The position numbers and the translations under genes were made by a program. Of a stretch of DNA of 64,000 nucleotides, positions 51,898 to 61,936 are shown one piece after another. Under the pieces are notes generated by a model. The model was not told where the DNA came from, made no database searches, and saw only the letters and a list, made by a program, of their open reading frames with translations. This DNA comes from Nostocoides sp. (GTDB lineage Bacteria; Actinomycetota; Actinomycetes; Actinomycetales; Dermatophilaceae): positions 1,612,001 to 1,676,000 of the forward strand of contig JADJVJ010000001.1 of assembly GCA_016716625.1 (NCBI GenBank). Direction: 5' to 3'. Every line of letters starts with the position of its first letter. Positions within the stretch are counted from its first letter, which is position 1.

Positions 51898-52605
51898 TTA
51901 CCCACGGTGCGCACGAGAACCCAGGATTGCCGTCCCGACACGCAGGTGTGTCGCCCCGTGGCGCACGGCCGCTTCGAGGTCCCCCGACATGCCGGCAGAG
52001 ATCCAGGTGGCTTCCGGAGCGACCCGTCGTATGCCGTCGGCGACCCCCGCCAGGCGGGCAAACGCGGCATCGGGGTCTACGCCGAGCGGTGCCACCGCCA
52101 TGACCCCGCGCAGCCGAAGGAAATCCGAGGCGACCACGAGTTCGGCGAGGTCATCGGCCTGCCGGGGGTCGACCCCACCGCGGCCGGGGGAACCGGAGAG
52201 GTCCACCTGGATCAGGACATCGAGACGGCGATGGAGCCGCTGCAGCGCTGCGGCCAGGGCCCGGACCAGTCGCGGCCGATCGACGGAATGGACGACGTCG
52301 GCATAACCGGCCACCGAGGCGGCCTTGTTGGTCTGGAGTTGGCCGATGAAGTGCACGGTGACCTCGTGCCGGGCGGCAATCTGGGCGACCTTGGCGGCGG
52401 CCTCCTGGTCGCGGTTCTCGCCAATGTCGCCGACCCCCAGGGCACGAAGATGGTCGATATCCGAGGCGGGCTGGTTCTTGGTGACCACGATGAGCGTCGG
52501 GATATCCGAGCGGCCGGCAGCCCGGCAGGCGTTCTCTATCCGGTCGCGGGTCTCGGCAAGGCCGGCGGCAATCTCGGCGCGGCGGGCCGACTCGGGCCGG
52601 GTCAT
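51898..52605 (-). CDS. YggS/PROSC family PLP-binding protein
   Basis: A 235-residue protein with the PLP-lysine in [38 protein letters not shown] and the C-terminal [33 protein letters not shown] ending (here VGTAILGSR). These single-domain proteins bind pyridoxal phosphate and help its homeostasis; they are not known to catalyse a metabolic reaction. The start at 52605 overlaps the pgeF stop by one base (TGATG). Placement next to sepF is conserved in Gram-positive bacteria. Confidence 0.93.
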   Translation of the reverse strand: MTRPESARRAEIAAGLAETRDRIENACRAAGRSDIPTLIVVTKNQPASDIDHLRALGVGDIGENRDQEAAAKVAQIAARHEVTVHFIGQLQTNKAASVAGYADVVHSVDRPRLVRALAAALQRLHRRLDVLIQVDLSGSPGRGGVDPRQADDLAELVVASDFLRLRGVMAVAPLGVDPDAAFARLAGVADGIRRVAPEATWISAGMSGDLEAAVRHGATHLRVGTAILGSRAHRG

Positions 52606-53330
52606 CAGCCGACCCGCTCCGGGTCGAGCATGATGAGCCCGGCCCAACGCCCGGTGGGCGCGTGTCGGCGATGGGAGAACAGGTCCATCCGCTCGCGGGT
52701 GCACCCAGGCAGCCATTGGATCGCGACTCCGTGCGCAGCGAGCTGAGAGACCACTCCACCCGGCACGTCGATAGCCGGGGTGCCCGTCCAGGTCACCGTC
52801 GCGGACTCCGGCACGAGGGCGGCCGCTTCCGCGCGTAGCTCCGCCTCGACCTCGTAGCACCGACCACACACCGCGGGGCCAACCCAGGCCCGCAAGTCCG
52901 CGGCACCTTGGTCGCGCATCGCCGAAATTGCCTGTCCCACAACACCCTTCATCATTCCCGGGCGTCCGGCGTGGACGGCCCCCACCACCCCCGCGGCTTC
53001 GTCGGCGAGCAGGATCGGGACACAGTCGGCCACCATGACGACCAGCGTGACCCCCGGCGTGGCGGTGACGACCGCATCGACCGACGGCGGCGCGCCCGGC
53101 TCTCCGATGACCGCGACCTCCGCCCCGTGACACTGGTCCATGAACACGAACCGGTCCAGGCCAGCACCCCAGGCGTGCGCGAGCCGGCGCCGGTTCTCCC
53201 GGACGTGGGCCTCGTCGTCACCGACGTGAAGACCCAGGTTCAGTCCGGCATACGGGGGCGCGCTCACGCCCCCTTCGACGTCGGTGAACCCCCAGCGCAC
53301 GGCGCCGACAGCGCCCTGAGCGGTCCACAC
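52605..53330 (-). CDS. pgeF: Polyphenol oxidase / purine nucleoside phosphorylase family (PgeF, YfiH)
   Basis: About 241 residues beginning at GTG 53330, ten bases after the ftsZ stop. Metal-ligand motifs of the multi-copper-like PgeF family are present: FMDQCHGAEV, VVMVADCVPILLAD and GAVHAGRPGMMKGVV, the last with HAGRPG in place of the HAGWRG found in other phyla. RWGFTDVEGGVSAPPYAGLNLGLHVGDD forms the N-terminus. Some homologues act on purine nucleosides and one removes a wrong amino acid from peptidoglycan precursors, which would suit this position beside ftsZ. The exact substrate here is unknown. Confidence 0.9.
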   Translation of the reverse strand: MWTAQGAVGAVRWGFTDVEGGVSAPPYAGLNLGLHVGDDEAHVRENRRRLAHAWGAGLDRFVFMDQCHGAEVAVIGEPGAPPSVDAVVTATPGVTLVVMVADCVPILLADEAAGVVGAVHAGRPGMMKGVVGQAISAMRDQGAADLRAWVGPAVCGRCYEVEAELRAEAAALVPESATVTWTGTPAIDVPGGVVSQLAAHGVAIQWLPGCTRERMDLFSHRRHAPTGRWAGLIMLDPERVG

Positions 53331-53340
53331 GGCCGGTGGA

Positions 53341-54567
53341 CTACTTAAGGAAGTCGGGCACGTCGAGGTCGTCGCCCTCGTCGAATCCAACGGTCCGCGG
53401 CGGGGTGGCCCGGTGGACCTCGACCTCCGGCCGTCCGGTGGGGGTACGGTCCATCTCGACCGCGGGCCCGCTGTCCCCGCTGGCCATCGGGGCCGGGGGT
53501 TCCTCGGTGGCCACCGCAGCCGGAGTCGAGGCCGCCGTTGCCGTTGCCGGCGGCGGCGTGGTCGAGGCCCGCCCACTGGCGATCGTGCCCAGCGCGCGGT
53601 CGTCCGTGCGCTTGGTCGGCGTGCCCCCATCGAAGCCAGCGGCGATGACGGTGACCCGCACCTCGTCGCCGAGGGCGTCGTCAATGACGGTTCCGAAGAT
53701 GATGTTGGCCTCGGGGTGCGCGGCCTCCTGGACCAGGCGCGCTGCCTCGTTGATCTCAAAGAGCCCGAGGTCGCTGCCGCCTTGAATGGAGAGCAGAACA
53801 CCGTGGGCGCCATCGATGCTCGCCTCGAGGAGCGGACTCGAGATCGCGAGCTCGGCGGCTTGGACGGCGCGGTCCTCACCGCGGGCCTGACCGATGCCCA
53901 TGAGGGCCGAGCCCGCACCCTGCATAACCGACTTCACGTCAGCGAAGTCGAGGTTGATGAGCCCCGGGGTGGTGATGAGGTCGGTGATCCCCTGGACGCC
54001 GGAGAGCAGGACCTTGTCGGCCTCGTGGAAGGCGTCAAGCATCGAGACGCCGCGGTCTCCAATGGAAAGCAGCCGGTCGTTGGGGATGACGATGAGGGTG
54101 TCGACCTCGTCACGCAGGGCAGCCACGCCAATCTCCGCCTGGCTCGCCCGACGGCGCCCTTCGAAGGTGAAGGGGCGGGTGACCACGCCGATGGTCAGCG
54201 CGCCGAGCCCGCGGGCCAGCTTGGCGACCACCGGGGCGCCACCGGTGCCGGTGCCACCGCCCTCTCCCGCGGTGACGAAGACCATGTCGGCGCCCTTGAG
54301 GACCTCTTCGATCTCCTCGGAGTGGTCTTCGGCGGCCCGGCGCCCGACCTCTGGGTCGGCCCCCGCGCCGAGGCCCCGGGTGAGTTCCCGGCCGACATCG
54401 AGCTTGACGTCGGCATCACTCATCAAGAGAGCCTGCGCATCGGTGTTGATGGCGATGAACTCGACCCCCTTGAGGCCGACCTCGATCATCCGGTTGATCG
54501 CGTTGACGCCGCCGCCGCCGATGCCGACGACCTTGATGACGGCCAGGTAATTCTGGGGTGATGCCAC
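53341..54567 (-). CDS. ftsZ: Cell division GTPase FtsZ
   Basis: A 408-residue tubulin homologue that forms the division ring. The N-terminal [15 protein letters not shown], the GTP-binding [15 protein letters not shown] and the T7 loop [11 protein letters not shown] are all intact. After about residue 320 a Thr/Pro-rich linker leads to the conserved C-terminal peptide [10 protein letters not shown], which SepF binds. The start is the GTG at 54567 ([14 protein letters not shown]), with GAAAGAGG about eight bases upstream. About 270 bases separate it from ftsQ, room for its own promoter. Confidence 0.97.
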   Translation of the reverse strand: MASPQNYLAVIKVVGIGGGGVNAINRMIEVGLKGVEFIAINTDAQALLMSDADVKLDVGRELTRGLGAGADPEVGRRAAEDHSEEIEEVLKGADMVFVTAGEGGGTGTGGAPVVAKLARGLGALTIGVVTRPFTFEGRRRASQAEIGVAALRDEVDTLIVIPNDRLLSIGDRGVSMLDAFHEADKVLLSGVQGITDLITTPGLINLDFADVKSVMQGAGSALMGIGQARGEDRAVQAAELAISSPLLEASIDGAHGVLLSIQGGSDLGLFEINEAARLVQEAAHPEANIIFGTVIDDALGDEVRVTVIAAGFDGGTPTKRTDDRALGTIASGRASTTPPPATATAASTPAAVATEEPPAPMASGDSGPAVEMDRTPTGRPEVEVHRATPPRTVGFDEGDDLDVPDFLK

Positions 54568-54838
54568 GGCTCGGGCCTCTTTCGGGTGGTGGTGCAACGG
54601 AGTTCTGGGGCTGGATCGTTACCCGGAAACCTTCAACCTCAACTAAAAGGTCACGGTAAGGTCACGATCCGTGCTCCTGACGCTAGGCAAACTCGCCGCC
54701 GTGACCAACGACCTCGCGGGCGTGTCGCCGAGAAAGCACCGCCCCGCGCGTCTCTGGCACCACTTGTGCCCCACATATCTCAGGAGTCACATCGGTCCCA
54801 GGGGTTGTCGATCACTCCGCGCGTCCTCCGCGGGAGCG
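54568..54838 (-). promoter_or_regulatory. ftsQ-ftsZ intergenic region, probable ftsZ promoter region
   Basis: 271 bases without a gene. On the minus strand it contains two direct GTGACCTT copies spaced 12 bases apart (about 54650-54672) followed by a relatively AT-rich stretch. I could not fix a -10/-35 pair. ftsZ is often expressed from extra promoters in this gap in actinobacteria, so regulation here is likely but not shown. Confidence 0.4.
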
Positions 54839-55591
54839 TCAGCGGGTCACCGGGGTGTTCGGCGCACTGACATCGATGTGAACCGGTCGAGGCTTCGTGC
54901 GGAGCAGGGCGGTGAGCACGCGCGCCTTGCGCTCCCCTTGCGAGCCGTCCCCCCAGGTGACGCTGACCGAGCCCACCTGGAGCGTGACCAGGTTGGCGCT
55001 GGTCACCTCGATGCGGGTCACCGTCTTCGCAAGCGGGTCCGGCAACGCCGAAACCACCGCGAGCGCGGTCCTGGCGGCCTCCGGAGAGGTCGCCGTAGCC
55101 CCGGTGGCCACGACGAGCGGCACGCCCTTGGGCGGCGATGTCACCGTGGAGAAGACAATCCCGTGGCGATCCGCAACCTCTAGTTGACCTTTAGGGTTGC
55201 GGAGGGCGATCGCGGGCGTCCGCGGAACGACCTCGACCCGGATCGTCGACGGCCAGTCCCGCGTCACGGTGGCATCCTCAATGCTCACTCGGCCCCGGAC
55301 GCTCTCCGCAAGGGCGCCGGTGTCGAGCCGGACCAGTGGGGTGCCGAGGGCCGGGCGAACGAGCGCCTCGACGGCGGCAGCCTCGGCCCCGCTCACCCCA
55401 TCGACGGCGACACTCGCCGCCCGCAGGTACGGACTCCAGCCGACGAGCCAGGTGAACGCACCGATCACGACCAAGCCCCCAACCAGCAGGAGCCAGCGAC
55501 GCCGCACGCGCCGACGTTCTCCGTTGAAGCGTTCCGCTCCCCCAACCAGCCCAGCCTCCGCCTCGGCCAGTGCCCGCTGATCTGGTCTCAT
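54839..55591 (-). CDS. ftsQ: Cell division protein FtsQ
   Basis: A 250-residue single-pass membrane protein. A basic cytoplasmic N-terminus ends at RRRVRRRW; one membrane helix (about 33-50, LLLVGGLVVIGAFTWLVGW) follows; then a POTRA domain (YLRAASVAVDGVSGAEAAAVEALVRPALGTPLVRLDT) and the FtsQ beta domain (VEVVPRTPAIALRNPKGQLEVADRHGIVF). It links early and late division proteins at the septum. Its ATG overlaps the murC stop by four bases. The order murC-ftsQ-ftsZ is typical of the phylum. Confidence 0.92.
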   Translation of the reverse strand: MRPDQRALAEAEAGLVGGAERFNGERRRVRRRWLLLVGGLVVIGAFTWLVGWSPYLRAASVAVDGVSGAEAAAVEALVRPALGTPLVRLDTGALAESVRGRVSIEDATVTRDWPSTIRVEVVPRTPAIALRNPKGQLEVADRHGIVFSTVTSPPKGVPLVVATGATATSPEAARTALAVVSALPDPLAKTVTRIEVTSANLVTLQVGSVSVTWGDGSQGERKARVLTALLRTKPRPVHIDVSAPNTPVTR

Positions 55592-57027
55592 CCGGCATCC
55601 TCGCGCCCGGCGAGGGCCGTGAGCAGGTCGGCCCCGAGCTTGGTGACGTCCCCAGCGCCGATCGTCAGGACAAGGTCCCCGGGCCTAACGCCGTCGAGGA
55701 CGAAGGCCACCGACTCCTGCCGTCCCGCCCCCACCAAGAGGCGGCGCTCCCCCGGCAGGTCCCGAAGCACCGACCCGATGGTCTCGCTGGACACCCCGGG
55801 CATGGGCTCCTCTCGGGCCGCATAGATGTCGAGGATCGCGAGGTCGTCGACTCCGGCCAGAGCCTGGGCGAAGTCCCCGGCGAAGTCGCGGGTCCGACTG
55901 AACAGGTGCGGCTGGAAGATCGCCCTGAGCCGGTGGGTGCCCGCAACGACCCGGGCGGCCGTGACCAGAGCGGCCACCTTGGGCGCGTTGTGGGCGTAGT
56001 CGTCGACGACAGTCACGCCGCCGACCTCGCCACGCACCTCGAAACGTCGGGCCGCTCCCCCGAACTCCCGCAAACCCCGCAGCACCTCGGCCGCACCAGC
56101 TCCGAGAACCTCCGTCACCACCAGATAGGCCGCGGCCGCGTTGCTCACGTTGTGCAGACCGGGAACGGCGAGCACGAGCGGCACCACCTGATCCCCCACC
56201 GTAAGCGAGGCGGTCATCCCGAGGCCCTGGGCACGAACCTCGCTGATTACGGCATCGGCGGACGGACTCTGGCCATAACTGAGCACCCGCAGGCCCCGGC
56301 CCCGCGCATAATCGGCGAGCCGCAGGGCACCGGGGTCGTCCGCACAGGCGATGAGCACCCCGGATCGCGGCATGGTGTCGACAAAGGCGGCATACCCGGC
56401 CTCCACTCCGGCGGCATCGCCGTAGAAGTCAAGGTGGTCCGGCTGGACGTTGGTGACCACGGCGATGTCGGGTCGATAGGCCAAGAACGAACCGTCGCTC
56501 TCATCGGCCTCGATGACCGCGTCCCCGCTGCCCCAGCGGGCGTTGCCGCCGAGCGCGGCCACGTCTCCTCCGGAGGCGAGCACCGGATCCAGACCCGCAG
56601 CCGCCATGGCGACGGCCACCATCGAGGTCGTCGTCGTCTTGCCGTTGGCTCCGGCAATGGCGATCCGCCGCCGCCCGGAGGTCACCGTCGCCAGCGCCTG
56701 GGCCCGGTGGAGCACTCGGATCCCGCGCTCGCTCGCGGCGAGCAACTCGGGATGAGCGGCCGGAATGGCGCTGGAGACGACGACGGTGTCCACGTCCGCC
56801 AGGTGGGCGGGGTCATGGCCGACCACGACCGTCGCGCCCTGCTCGGCGAGCGCCTCCAACGCGGCGGAGGCGTTCCGATCGCACCCGCTGACCTGAACTC
56901 CGCGGGCGAGCAGCAGCCGCGCCACGGCCGACATACCGGCGCCGCCGATGGCGATCAGGTGGACGTGACCCAGGTCGAGCAGCGCGGGTGGCTCGCCGGT
57001 GACGTCGAACCTCGGGGTGGCCTTCAC
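55588..57027 (-). CDS. murC: UDP-N-acetylmuramate--L-alanine ligase
   Basis: A 479-residue Mur ligase that adds L-alanine to UDP-MurNAc. The N-terminal Rossmann motif HLIAIGGAGMSAVARLLLARG, the ATP P-loop IAGANGKTTTTSMVA (normally GTHGKTTTT; His is replaced by Asn, as seen in some actinobacteria), the EADESDGSF motif and the C-terminal DDYAHNAPKVAAL are clear. The length is normal. It overlaps murG upstream and ftsQ downstream by four bases each, within a tightly coupled peptidoglycan operon. Confidence 0.95.
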   Translation of the reverse strand: MKATPRFDVTGEPPALLDLGHVHLIAIGGAGMSAVARLLLARGVQVSGCDRNASAALEALAEQGATVVVGHDPAHLADVDTVVVSSAIPAAHPELLAASERGIRVLHRAQALATVTSGRRRIAIAGANGKTTTTSMVAVAMAAAGLDPVLASGGDVAALGGNARWGSGDAVIEADESDGSFLAYRPDIAVVTNVQPDHLDFYGDAAGVEAGYAAFVDTMPRSGVLIACADDPGALRLADYARGRGLRVLSYGQSPSADAVISEVRAQGLGMTASLTVGDQVVPLVLAVPGLHNVSNAAAAYLVVTEVLGAGAAEVLRGLREFGGAARRFEVRGEVGGVTVVDDYAHNAPKVAALVTAARVVAGTHRLRAIFQPHLFSRTRDFAGDFAQALAGVDDLAILDIYAAREEPMPGVSSETIGSVLRDLPGERRLLVGAGRQESVAFVLDGVRPGDLVLTIGAGDVTKLGADLLTALAGREDAG

Positions 57028-58115
57028 CGCACCGCTCCTTCGACGAGGTCGGCGAGCAACTTATCCCCGTCGCGTTCGCCGGCCTCGGCCGCTGCTGCCG
57101 CCATGGCGGCCAGAGCCCCCGGATCGGTGACGAACGGTATGACGACCTCGCGGACCCATGGGGTGGTGACCTCGGAGTCGGCCACGAGCAGCCCCCCGCC
57201 GCGACCGACCAGGTCCGCGGCATTGAGTCGCTGTTCCCCGTTACCGATGGGCAGCGGGACGTAGATAGCCGGCAGCCCGACCGCGCTCAGCTCACAGACC
57301 GTGCTTGCCCCCGAGCGGGCGACCACCAGATCGGCTGCGGCGTAAGCGAGTTCGATCGCCTCGGCGTATTCGCGGACGATGTAGGGGGCACCGCCGGGAA
57401 CGGTCGCGGGCGCGAAGCTTTTGCCCCGTCCGCACAGGTGGATGACCGCGACGCCGGCGGCCGAGAGCTCGGCAGCAGCGCCCGCGAACGCCTCGTTGAG
57501 CCGCTGGGCACCGAGCGATCCGCCGGTGACCAGGAGCGTGGGCAGGCCCGGGTCGATCCCGTATGCCGTGCGCGCCTCCACCCGTCGGGCCGCCCGGTCC
57601 AGGTCGGCGATCTGGCGACGCAACGGCATACCGGTGCGTACCGCACCGCTCAGCGGCGTCCCCGGGAAGGTCACGGCGACGGCGCGGGCGAACCGGGCAC
57701 CGACCCGATTGGCCAGACCCGGGCGGGCGTTCTGTTCGTGAACCACGACCGGGACCCCTAGCCGACGAGCCGCCAGATAGACCGGCGTACTCACATAGCC
57801 CCCGAATCCCACGACAACCTGGGCCTGCTGCGCCCGCAGGATGTCGAGCGCCGCTCTGACCGAGCCGGCGAGCCGTCTGGGCAGCCGGAGCAGGTCGAGG
57901 GTGGGACGTCGCGGCAGCGGTACCCGCGGGATCGTCAAGAACGGATAGCCGCGTTCCGGTACCAAACGTGCCTCGAGGCCGGTCTGCGTGCCGACGCAGG
58001 TGATCACCAATTCCGGGTGCCGTCGACGCAACTCGTCGGCCAGGGCCAGCAGCGGCGAGACGTGACCCGCGGTGCCGCCACCCGCCAGGACGACCGAACG
58101 CAGCGGTGCGCTCAC
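57024..58115 (-). CDS. murG: UDP-N-acetylglucosamine--lipid I transferase MurG
   Basis: A 363-residue GT-B glycosyltransferase that makes lipid II on the inner face of the membrane. GTG 58115 gives SAPLRSVVLAGGGTAGHVSPLLALADEL, with the first glycine loop in place. Also seen are GFGGYVSTPVYLAARRLGVPVVVHEQN, LVTGGSLGAQRLNEAF and the donor-binding VARSGASTVCELSAVGLPAIYVPLPIGNGEQRLNA. A longer upstream reading frame overlaps ftsW and is not needed. It overlaps ftsW and murC by four bases at each end. Confidence 0.96.
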   Translation of the reverse strand: MSAPLRSVVLAGGGTAGHVSPLLALADELRRRHPELVITCVGTQTGLEARLVPERGYPFLTIPRVPLPRRPTLDLLRLPRRLAGSVRAALDILRAQQAQVVVGFGGYVSTPVYLAARRLGVPVVVHEQNARPGLANRVGARFARAVAVTFPGTPLSGAVRTGMPLRRQIADLDRAARRVEARTAYGIDPGLPTLLVTGGSLGAQRLNEAFAGAAAELSAAGVAVIHLCGRGKSFAPATVPGGAPYIVREYAEAIELAYAAADLVVARSGASTVCELSAVGLPAIYVPLPIGNGEQRLNAADLVGRGGGLLVADSEVTTPWVREVVIPFVTDPGALAAMAAAAAEAGERDGDKLLADLVEGAVR

Positions 58116-59377
58116 CGACGGCCTCGGCGGGCGACCGCCGGGATGACCGCGACCGAACGCCGCAGCACCGACGTCGTCGCGGAGAGCCGCTGTGCGCAGC
58201 CCGGTTCGGACCGGGCGAAGGAGAGCAGGATGCCGAGGGCGAAGAGCGTCGTCACCAGGGAGGAACCACCGGAGGAGATCAGCGGCAGCGGCAGACCCAC
58301 GACGGGCGCGAGCTGGATGACCGCTCCGATGTTGACCAGGGCCTGGAAGAGGATCCACGCCATAATCCCGGCGGTGGCGACCCGCACGAAGAAGTCCTCG
58401 GTGCGCAGCGCGAGGCGCAGGCACCCCCAGACGAGGCCCGCGAAGAGGGCGAGCACGGCCAGGGTGCCGGGCAGCCCGAGCTCCTCCCCGATGATGGCGA
58501 AAATGAAGTCGTTGTGCGGCTCGGAGAGCAGACCCCACTTCTCCCGACTGGCACCGAGCCCGACCCCGAGCCAACCGCCGTCGGCGAGGGCGTAGCGTCC
58601 ATGAATCGGCTGACGGGCTGCCCCGTCGATGTCGGTGTTCCGCCCCAGCCAGACATCGAAGCGCCCGAGCCGGTTGGAGTTGTTGACGATGTAGGCCGTC
58701 GCGACCACCCCGAACGCCGCGATCGCGCCGACGAACCAGCGCACCGGGACCCCGGCGGCGAAAAGGACGGCAGCCACGATCGCCGCCAGCACCAGGGTGG
58801 TCCCGAGGTCGTTGCCGAGCACGACCAGGCCCATGCTGAGCGCCGCGATCGGGACCAGATAGGGCACGACGACGTGACCCACCCGCCCGAGGTAGGGCCG
58901 CTTGCGGGTCAGGATGAGTGCGCCGGTGAGGGCGAGCGCGATCTTGATGCCCTCGGAGGGTTGGCCCGAGATGGGGCCAAGCACGAGCCAGGCCCGGTTG
59001 CCGCCCTCGCCGTCACCGAAAAGGGTCGTGAAGACCAGGAGCTGGGCGATGAGGGAGACACCGAGGATCGGCAAGGCGAGACGCTTCCACCAGAGCACGG
59101 ACACCCGGGAGGCGAGATACAGCACAGCGCCGCCGATGACGGCATAGAACAACTGGCTCTTGACGATGGCGAAGGGCGACACCGAGCCGGTCTCCTGCAG
59201 CGAGACGACGGTCGAGGCCGACCAGACCATGATGAGGCCGAAGATGACGAGGAATCCGGTCACCGAGAGGATGAGGTAGTACGTCGTCACGGGCGAGTCG
59301 AACCGGGCGAACCAGGTGTGCATCCGGTCGGTCAGGCTCTCCCGACGGCGGGCCGCGGGCGCGGTGGCCGAACTCAT
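58112..59377 (-). CDS. ftsW: SEDS peptidoglycan polymerase FtsW
   Basis: A 421-residue protein with about ten membrane helices, starting at ATG 59377 (SSATAPAARRRESLTDRM). Conserved SEDS features: GNRAWLVLGPISGQPSEGIKIALAL, the catalytic Asp loop GNDLGTTLVLAA, GRYALADGGWLGVGLGASREKWGLLSEPHNDFIFAIIGEELG and the C-terminal LPLPLISSGGSSLVTTLFALGILLS. It polymerises septal glycan with FtsI, whose gene lies outside the window. Separated by only four bases from murD. Confidence 0.95.
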   Translation of the reverse strand: MSSATAPAARRRESLTDRMHTWFARFDSPVTTYYLILSVTGFLVIFGLIMVWSASTVVSLQETGSVSPFAIVKSQLFYAVIGGAVLYLASRVSVLWWKRLALPILGVSLIAQLLVFTTLFGDGEGGNRAWLVLGPISGQPSEGIKIALALTGALILTRKRPYLGRVGHVVVPYLVPIAALSMGLVVLGNDLGTTLVLAAIVAAVLFAAGVPVRWFVGAIAAFGVVATAYIVNNSNRLGRFDVWLGRNTDIDGAARQPIHGRYALADGGWLGVGLGASREKWGLLSEPHNDFIFAIIGEELGLPGTLAVLALFAGLVWGCLRLALRTEDFFVRVATAGIMAWILFQALVNIGAVIQLAPVVGLPLPLISSGGSSLVTTLFALGILLSFARSEPGCAQRLSATTSVLRRSVAVIPAVARRGRR

Positions 59378-59381
59378 GACG

Positions 59382-60860
59382 TCACTCAGGCGTGGACACG
59401 AGCCGTCGCACGGCAGCAGCGAAGGCGTGACCACGGGCCTTGTAGTCGGTGAACATGTCCATCGACGCCGCGGCTGGCGCGAGCAGCACGACATCGCCAG
59501 GGGCGGCGAGCGTGCGTGCAGCAGCGACGACACGATCCATGGCTCCAGTGTCGGTGTCGGCGATGTCGATGACCGGGATTGTCGGCGCGTGTCGGGCAAG
59601 TGCCTCGGCGATGAGTGCACGGTCGCGGCCGATGAGCACCACCCCGGCGAGCCGGTCGGCGCTGTGCTCGATGAGATCGTCGACCCGGGCCCCCTTGAGC
59701 AGCCCGCCGGCGATCCAGACGATCCGTTCGTATGCCGTGAGCGAGGCCCCGGCCGCGTGCGGATTGGTCGCCTTGGAGTCGTCGACGTAGCGCACGCCGT
59801 CGACGACCGCGACCTCGGCGATCCGGTGCGGCTCGGGGGTAAAGGCCCGTAGCCCTTCCCGGACCGCGACCGGGGGGACGCCGTGGGCCCTGGCCAAGGC
59901 GGCCGCGGCGAGGGCGTTGGCAAGGACATGCGGGGCGAGGGTCAGCGCGCCGCCGCGTACATCGTCCACGGTGGCCAGCTCGGCGGCGCTGGTCCGGCGG
60001 TTGTCGACGAAAGCCCGGTCGGCGAGGACCTCCTCGACGACCCCGACCATGGACGGGGCCGGCACCCCCAGGGTGAACCCGATGGCGCGGCAGCCTTCCT
60101 GGACCTCGGCCTCGGCGACGAGCTGCTCGGTCTGCGGGTCCTGCACGTTGTAGACACAGGCGATCTCCGTGCCGGCGTAGATCCGGCCCTTGGCCGCCCG
60201 GTAGGCCTCGTAGGAACCATGCCAGTCGACGTGGTCCGGGGCGATGTTGAGGCAGGCGGAGGCACGCGGCTGAATCGAATGCGACCAGTGCAGCTGGAAA
60301 CTGGAGAGTTCGACGGCGATGACGTCGTAGGGGCTCGGGTCGAGCACCGCCTCGAGGATGGGGCGGCCGACATTGCCGGCGCTGCACGCCCGCAAACCAG
60401 CCGCCTGGAGCATCGAGGCGAGCATCTGCACGGTCGTGGTCTTGCCGTTGGTCCCGGTGACGGTGAGCCACGGGGCGGCACCCTGCGCGGCCCGCATCCG
60501 CCAGGCCAACTCGACCTCGCCCCAGACCGGGGCCCCGGCCGCCGCCGCAGCGGCGAGCAAGCTCTGGTCCGGCCGCCACCCGGGAGAGGTGACGACGAGA
60601 TCGACCGGGGCAGACGGCATACGGTCGACGGCGTCCGGACCGAAGCGCAGACTCGCGCCGAGGATGTCCACGATGCGCGCGCGTTCGGCCATCGCCGAGC
60701 CGTCCACCGGCGCGGCGGCGTCGACGACCTCGACGACCGCGCCACGTTCCAGGAGCGCGTCCGCGGCCGCGAACCCACTCACGCCGAGCCCGGCCACAAC
60801 GACTCGTAGTCCCGCCCAGTCAGCATCCCGGTGGGTGAGCTCGGTGAGATCACGGGTCAT
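59382..60860 (-). CDS. murD: UDP-N-acetylmuramoyl-L-alanine--D-glutamate ligase
   Basis: A 492-residue Mur ligase adding D-glutamate. It begins at ATG 60860 ([35 protein letters not shown]). The ATP-binding [18 protein letters not shown], the [23 protein letters not shown] block and [14 protein letters not shown] mark it as MurD. The length is slightly greater than in E. coli (438) because of an N-terminal extension and loops typical of high-GC Gram-positives. It overlaps mraY by four bases. Confidence 0.95.
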   Translation of the reverse strand: MTRDLTELTHRDADWAGLRVVVAGLGVSGFAAADALLERGAVVEVVDAAAPVDGSAMAERARIVDILGASLRFGPDAVDRMPSAPVDLVVTSPGWRPDQSLLAAAAAAGAPVWGEVELAWRMRAAQGAAPWLTVTGTNGKTTTVQMLASMLQAAGLRACSAGNVGRPILEAVLDPSPYDVIAVELSSFQLHWSHSIQPRASACLNIAPDHVDWHGSYEAYRAAKGRIYAGTEIACVYNVQDPQTEQLVAEAEVQEGCRAIGFTLGVPAPSMVGVVEEVLADRAFVDNRRTSAAELATVDDVRGGALTLAPHVLANALAAAALARAHGVPPVAVREGLRAFTPEPHRIAEVAVVDGVRYVDDSKATNPHAAGASLTAYERIVWIAGGLLKGARVDDLIEHSADRLAGVVLIGRDRALIAEALARHAPTIPVIDIADTDTGAMDRVVAAARTLAAPGDVVLLAPAAASMDMFTDYKARGHAFAAAVRRLVSTPE

Positions 60861-61936
60861 GCGCCGACCATCCACTCGGCATAGAAGAGCCCGAGGCCGA
60901 GCGCCACGCAGAGTCCGGCGATGATCCAGAAACGGATGACGATCGTCACCTCCTGCCACCCCAGCAGCTCGAAATGATGCTGCAGGGGTGCCATCCGGAA
61001 GACGCGTTTTCCGGTGGTCTTGAAGGAAGCCACCTGGATGATGACGGAGAGGGTGATGGCCACGAACAGGCCGCCGAGGATGATGACGAGGAGCTCGGTG
61101 CGGCTGACGATGGCAAGCCCGGCGAGCGCGCCGCCGAGGGCGAGCGAGCCGGTGTCCCCCATGAAGATCTTCGCCGGCGCGGCATTCCACCAGAGGAACC
61201 CGAAACAGGCCCCCATGACGCAGGCCGCGACGAGCGCGATGTCATGCGGATCGCGGACCTCGTAACACTTACTGCTCGGGTTCCACTGGCAGTTCTGGTT
61301 GAACTGCCAGATCCCGATCAGGACGTAGGCCGCAAAGACCATGACGGAGGCGCCGGTGGCGAGACCGTCGAGGCCGTCGGTGAGGTTCACGCCGTTGGAG
61401 GTGCCGGCGACGATGATGTTGGCCCACAGGATGAAGAGCAGCAGCCCGAGGACCGGTCCGGCGAAAGCGAGATCCAGGGGCAGGTCACGCACGAAGGAGA
61501 TGTGTGTCGAGGCCGGAGTGCGGAAGGAGGAGTTCTCGAAGCGGAGGGCAAGTACCGCGAAGAGCACCGCGACGAGCGTCTGACCGAGGAGTTTCTGGCC
61601 CGAGCGCAGCCCCAGGGAGCGCTGCTTGCTGATCTTGATGAAGTCGTCCAGGAAACCCACGAGCCCGAGACCGGTCATGAGGAAGAGGACGAGCAGACCG
61701 CTCACCGTGGGCGGGGTGACCGAGAACACGTGCGCGGCGGCGTAGCCGAGCAGCGCCGCCGCGACGATGACCGCGCCACCCATGGTGGGGGTGCCGCGCT
61801 TGGTGTGGTGCGCTGTGGGCCCATCGTCACGGATGAACTGGCCGTAGCCCTTGCGGACGAGGTAGCGGATGAACATCGGCGTACCGAAGAGAGTGCCGAC
61901 GAGGGAGACGAGCGCGGCGATGAGCACCGCCTTCAT
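60857..61936 (-). CDS. mraY: Phospho-N-acetylmuramoyl-pentapeptide transferase
   Basis: A 359-residue polytopic enzyme that makes lipid I from UDP-MurNAc-pentapeptide and undecaprenyl phosphate. It begins [22 protein letters not shown] at 61936. The catalytic motifs are seen: [22 protein letters not shown] (the Asp pair), [16 protein letters not shown] and [21 protein letters not shown], and the C-terminal [12 protein letters not shown]. About ten membrane segments. A Cys-containing loop ([15 protein letters not shown]) is a feature of actinobacterial MraY. It overlaps murF and murD by four bases. Confidence 0.96.
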   Translation of the reverse strand: MKAVLIAALVSLVGTLFGTPMFIRYLVRKGYGQFIRDDGPTAHHTKRGTPTMGGAVIVAAALLGYAAAHVFSVTPPTVSGLLVLFLMTGLGLVGFLDDFIKISKQRSLGLRSGQKLLGQTLVAVLFAVLALRFENSSFRTPASTHISFVRDLPLDLAFAGPVLGLLLFILWANIIVAGTSNGVNLTDGLDGLATGASVMVFAAYVLIGIWQFNQNCQWNPSSKCYEVRDPHDIALVAACVMGACFGFLWWNAAPAKIFMGDTGSLALGGALAGLAIVSRTELLVIILGGLFVAITLSVIIQVASFKTTGKRVFRMAPLQHHFELLGWQEVTIVIRFWIIAGLCVALGLGLFYAEWMVGA

